Source: Butyrivibrio proteoclasticus | GTDB lineage: Bacteria; Bacillota; Clostridia; Lachnospirales; Lachnospiraceae | Direction: 5' to 3' | Length of the DNA: 64,000 bases | Assembly (NCBI RefSeq): GCF_900115735.1 | Contig: NZ_FOXO01000006.1 | Span: 1 to 64,000, forward strand | Part shown: positions 61,961 to 64,000 of the stretch, piece by piece | Numbering within the stretch: position 1 is the first letter of the stretch | Layout: the number at the start of each line of letters is the position of its first letter | Program-made: the position numbers and the translations under genes | Notes under the pieces: model-generated | What the model was told of the DNA's origin: nothing | The model's input: the letters and a program-made list of their open reading frames with translations, nothing else | The model's database searches: none

Positions 61961-62383
61961 ATGTCCACTTCTTATCATTTACAGGTTGTGTCCCTGGATG
62001 GTCTGGAATTTGAAGGCGAAGTTCAGAAAATACTGCTCCGTACAATAGATGGTGATGTGGAGATTCTTGCCCGCCACACCAACTACTGTACTGCTATTGG
62101 TATGGGAACCGCCAAAGTGACCATGGACGACGGCCAGGAAAGAAAGGCTGCCTGTATCGGTGGAATGCTTTCGGTTATGAACGGAGAAGTCAGAGTTCTT
62201 CCTACTACGTGGGAGTGGAGCGAAGACATCGATGTTGATCGTGCTAAAGCTGCCAAGGCAAAAGCTGAAGAAACTCTTAAGAATCAGCAGCTTGATAAAG
62301 AAACACGTATCCGTGCAGAAGCCAAGCTCTACAGAGCTCTCGTAAGAATCGGTTCCTCCGGACAGGAAAGTAAATATAACTAA
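61961..62383 (+). CDS. atpC: ATP synthase F1 subunit epsilon
   Basis: 140 residues. N-terminal beta sandwich (YHLQVVSLDGLEFEGEVQKI and GDVEILARHTNYCTAIGMGT) and a C-terminal helical hairpin (RAKAAKAKAEETLKNQQLDK) that can inhibit ATP hydrolysis. AAAGGAG is upstream of the ATG, 17 bp after atpD. It closes the operon before a strong terminator. Confidence 0.95.
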   Translation: MSTSYHLQVVSLDGLEFEGEVQKILLRTIDGDVEILARHTNYCTAIGMGTAKVTMDDGQERKAACIGGMLSVMNGEVRVLPTTWEWSEDIDVDRAKAAKAKAEETLKNQQLDKETRIRAEAKLYRALVRIGSSGQESKYN

Positions 62384-62388
62384 TAACT

Positions 62389-62424
62389 AAAGCCGTCAGA
62401 GCTTAGCCTCTGGCGGCTTTTAAG
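62389..62424 (+). terminator. Terminator of the ATP synthase operon
   Basis: AAAGCCG-T-CAGAG / CTCTG-G-CGGCTTTT hairpin, 6 bp after atpC. Confidence 0.85.
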
Positions 62425-62506
62425 TTTTATGCTAATACCAAAATACTTGCGTTTTGTATATGCGTAAGTATTGCTCTGAATAACTTGTAAGAAATTGGTA
62501 GGTAAT

Positions 62507-62774
62507 CGGCTCCGTACGCCACCATTGACTGAACCTAAGGAAAACGCCTTGGTCTGCGAGCCGACGGTGAGGATGATGGGAACAGTAGATATTATCTCAC
62601 CGTCGGATTCAGCATTGTAGCGTTTCCCTCAGAACCCGTCAATGGCGAGCACCTTCGGTGTGGCTGGGTGTTATTGCCTCGGGCTCTGACTCCAGGAACA
62701 GTAGGGGCGGCTATTTTCAAGGATGTATGGCCGAAGCTTTCCAATGCAAGCGTGCTCACATTGGAAAGTTTTTT
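62507..62774 (+). ncRNA. Large pseudoknotted structured RNA with its own terminator (raiA/CsfG-like?)
   Basis: About 270 nt without a plausible ORF, far more GC-rich than its surroundings. Pairings: CGGCTC (62507-62512) / GAGCCG (62558-62563); hairpin ACC-T-AAGG / CCTT-GGT between them; CCGACGGTGAG (62561-62571) / CTCACCGTCGG (62596-62606); CCATTGAC (62522-62529) / GTCAATGG (62638-62645), which crosses the first stem as a pseudoknot; CACC-TTCG-GGTG near 62650; TCAGA-A-CCC / GGG-C-TCTGA. It ends in the terminator CTTTCCAATG / CATTGGAAAG plus six Ts (62737-62774). Size, context and complexity recall the raiA/CsfG RNAs of Clostridia, but I could not compare it with their consensus. No clear promoter was found. 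Confidence 0.75.
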
Positions 62775-62836
62775 GGCATATATTGTTTTTTGAAGTCCAC
62801 TCACTGCTTATAGATTTTCTCCTTTTCATCCTGTCA

Positions 62837-63025
62837 TACGGATAATTCCAGCACCATTCTTTATTTTTATCCGTACAATATGGTTATTTTTTGCTCAATG
62901 ATCTTTCATTTTACGGATAAGATTGCACGATGTATGCTGTCTTATCCGTATGCCACGCGGGAAATGAAGCTTATATTGACCGATTTTACGGATAAGATGA
63001 CACTCTATCAGCATTCTTATCCGTA
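62837..63025. repeat. Three-unit tandem array, exact 75-bp period
   Basis: TACGGATAA at 62837, 62912 and 62987 and its complement TTATCCGTA at 62867, 62942 and 63017. Each pair is separated by exactly 21 bases and each unit by exactly 75 bp. Units 2 and 3 extend the arms to TACGGATAAGAT and preceding ATTT. The 21-base and 36-base segments between arms are unrelated between units. The design parallels the 53-bp array at 29193. No gene is seen here. Confidence 0.85.
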
Positions 63026-63071
63026 CCTCTGCCAGAAGTATCGGAATTTTCATAGACAAAAATGTCGTTCC

Positions 63072-63303
63072 GGGCATATAGCTATTTTTTCAAGTTAACA
63101 CATCCATCGGCAAATTTTCAGGAAGTGAAAATGGGCATATACGTGAAAAAATGGATTTACACATCCATTAGATGAGTGAAATGAAACAAAGTATTATCAA
63201 TTATTGGATGTTGTAACTTCATAAAAAGCCGTATATGCCCAAACTAACGAATCAAAAATCCTGGCAATGGATGTTGTAAGTTTGAAATCAGGCTTATGTG
63301 CCC
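63072..63303. repeat. Four-unit array of GGGCATATA...ACATCC elements, two forward and two inverted
   Basis: Forward units start at 63072 and 63133 (61 bp apart): GGGCATATA, about 16 variable bases, then ACACATCCAT. Inverted units end in TATATGCCC at 63240 and TATGTGCCC at 63303 (63 bp apart), each beginning GGATGTTGT 26 bp earlier. Arm-to-arm offset is 26 in all four. The inner pair faces each other across about 35 bp. From 63304 to 63590 I see nothing except AT-rich sequence and a possible degenerate fragment near 63405. Confidence 0.75.
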
Positions 63304-63596
63304 AAAATAGAATTTTCGTTTTCTTCGCACTCTTGTATTGGAAACTGCGGCCATAAAGCCCTTCACATGCTTGAAAATAGCCACCACTACTGTTCCTGCC
63401 TAATATCCAACAACTTACGCATATACAAAGAGAGAGCATTATGCTTTAGGTAAAACTCATTCAATGATAATCTTCAATATTTAAAGGTGTCATCCTATGC
63501 AGCTTATGCTATTTAAGATAGAATTGCTATTGTAGAGTTTTCAGAATTTTTGATAAAATGAACACTATATTAGCAAATGCTGAATGGGGAATGACT

Positions 63597-64000
63597 ATGA
63601 AAAGACTATATATTGTGTTGATGATTATGATTCTTATATGCGGATGTTCAGCGCATAATGACAAAAACTTAAATGTGTCTGAGAGCACTGACACTATCAC
63701 TGAAGAGAGGGGCTCTGACGATGTCACTATAACACTTCTGTCAGATGATGTAAGTGAGGAGTCGGTAAATAAAGTTAAGGATGCATGGAGGCAATTGTCA
63801 GTAATAGTTCCCATTTTTGATATTGAGATTGCAATTGGTCCCTCTACAAGGCATGAACAGAGAGATGGACTGGTCAATTTTACTGAGTTAGAGATCGGTT
63901 CTGACGATTTCTATGAAATATTTGTTAATAAGTGTACAGGTTTACCTTATTGGAAGGTAGTTGGACTCTCAGAATACGCATTTGGATATACACCTGTCAA
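63597..64000 (+). CDS. Unknown lipoprotein, N-terminal part, runs off window
   Basis: 134 codons are visible with no stop. The N-terminus MKRLYIVLMIMILICGCSAH is a signal peptide with lipobox ICGC, so the second Cys would be lipidated. A Ser/Thr/Asp/Glu linker to about residue 40 leads to a domain with TLLSDDVSEESVNKVKDAWR and FDIEIAIGPSTRHEQRDGLV; I do not recognise it. The start at 63597 has GGGGA 6 nt upstream; an in-frame ATG at 63591 is too close to that site. Confidence 0.7.
   Translation, partial: MKRLYIVLMIMILICGCSAHNDKNLNVSESTDTITEERGSDDVTITLLSDDVSEESVNKVKDAWRQLSVIVPIFDIEIAIGPSTRHEQRDGLVNFTELEIGSDDFYEIFVNKCTGLPYWKVVGLSEYAFGYTPV

Noticed and set aside
62592-62804. Minus-strand 70-codon frame
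   Set aside because: It lies across the structured RNA and its terminator, has no ribosome site and encodes no recognisable protein.
62837-63303. CRISPR arrays
   Set aside because: Conserved arms of 9 bp, only three or four units, no cas genes.
63061-63590. Small coding frames in the repeat region
   Set aside because: Frames lack ribosome sites and run through the repeat arms.

Overview
The window looks like chromosome from a motile, anaerobic, gut or rumen type Clostridia, most likely Lachnospiraceae (Butyrivibrio/Pseudobutyrivibrio-like). The reasons are AT-rich DNA with strong AGGAGG ribosome sites, paired LplB/YtcP-type sugar importers beside cytosolic glycosidases, a type III glutamine synthetase, an ammonium channel fused to a PII domain, flagellin, and an ATP synthase whose c subunit carries a sodium-type ion site. 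The genus is inferred from gene content only.

Layout. 1-216 is the start of an IS1182-type transposase running off the left edge. 339-17216 is a glycan-use region: a parallel beta-helix enzyme, two LacI-type regulators, two three-gene ABC importers (two permeases and a lipoprotein each, no local ATPase), an unusual adenosine-deaminase-like/SLOG-like fusion between them, and a GH2 beta-galactosidase. 17217-23991 holds a TrmH methyltransferase, an XRE regulator divergent from a HicA/HicB toxin-antitoxin pair, an RsmH-like methyltransferase, a MATE exporter and a GH42 beta-galactosidase. 24253-29120 holds an ABC-F protein, a P-loop kinase-like protein, an M32 carboxypeptidase, and a riboswitch-controlled guanidinium exporter with an FMN-type protein. 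29826-41904 is a nitrogen-assimilation cluster (amt-PII, asnB, glnA type III, gltB, gltD). 41968-54290 holds mgtE with a possible upstream ORF, a GlcNAc/glucose-type PTS, flagellin, a membrane-anchored protein of unknown role, aspS, a GT-C glycosyltransferase and a dCache chemoreceptor. 54525-62383 is a complete F-type ATP synthase operon. After it come a large structured RNA, two tandem repeat arrays, and the start of an unknown lipoprotein gene.

How it works together. The two importers would bring in oligosaccharides that cytosolic GH2, GH42 and beta-helix enzymes break down, under LacI control; three copies of a GTTTAACG operator-like site surround the first regulator. The nitrogen genes cover ammonium uptake, glutamine and asparagine synthesis, and GOGAT.

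The most unusual content is noncoding. At least 13 hairpins between atpF/atpH, atpH/atpA, atpG/atpD and amt/asnB keep an internal 5'-GA / 5'-GA tandem mismatch while the flanking stem sequences change in a compensatory way, which suggests a dispersed family of structured RNA elements. Separately there are tandem arrays of fixed period (53 bp x6 upstream of amt, 75 bp x3 and about 61-63 bp x4 after the ATP synthase operon) in which only short arms are conserved while segment lengths are exact. A pseudoknotted RNA of about 270 nt and a three-way-junction leader before gltB add to this. All calls were made by reading the sequence; no database search was run.
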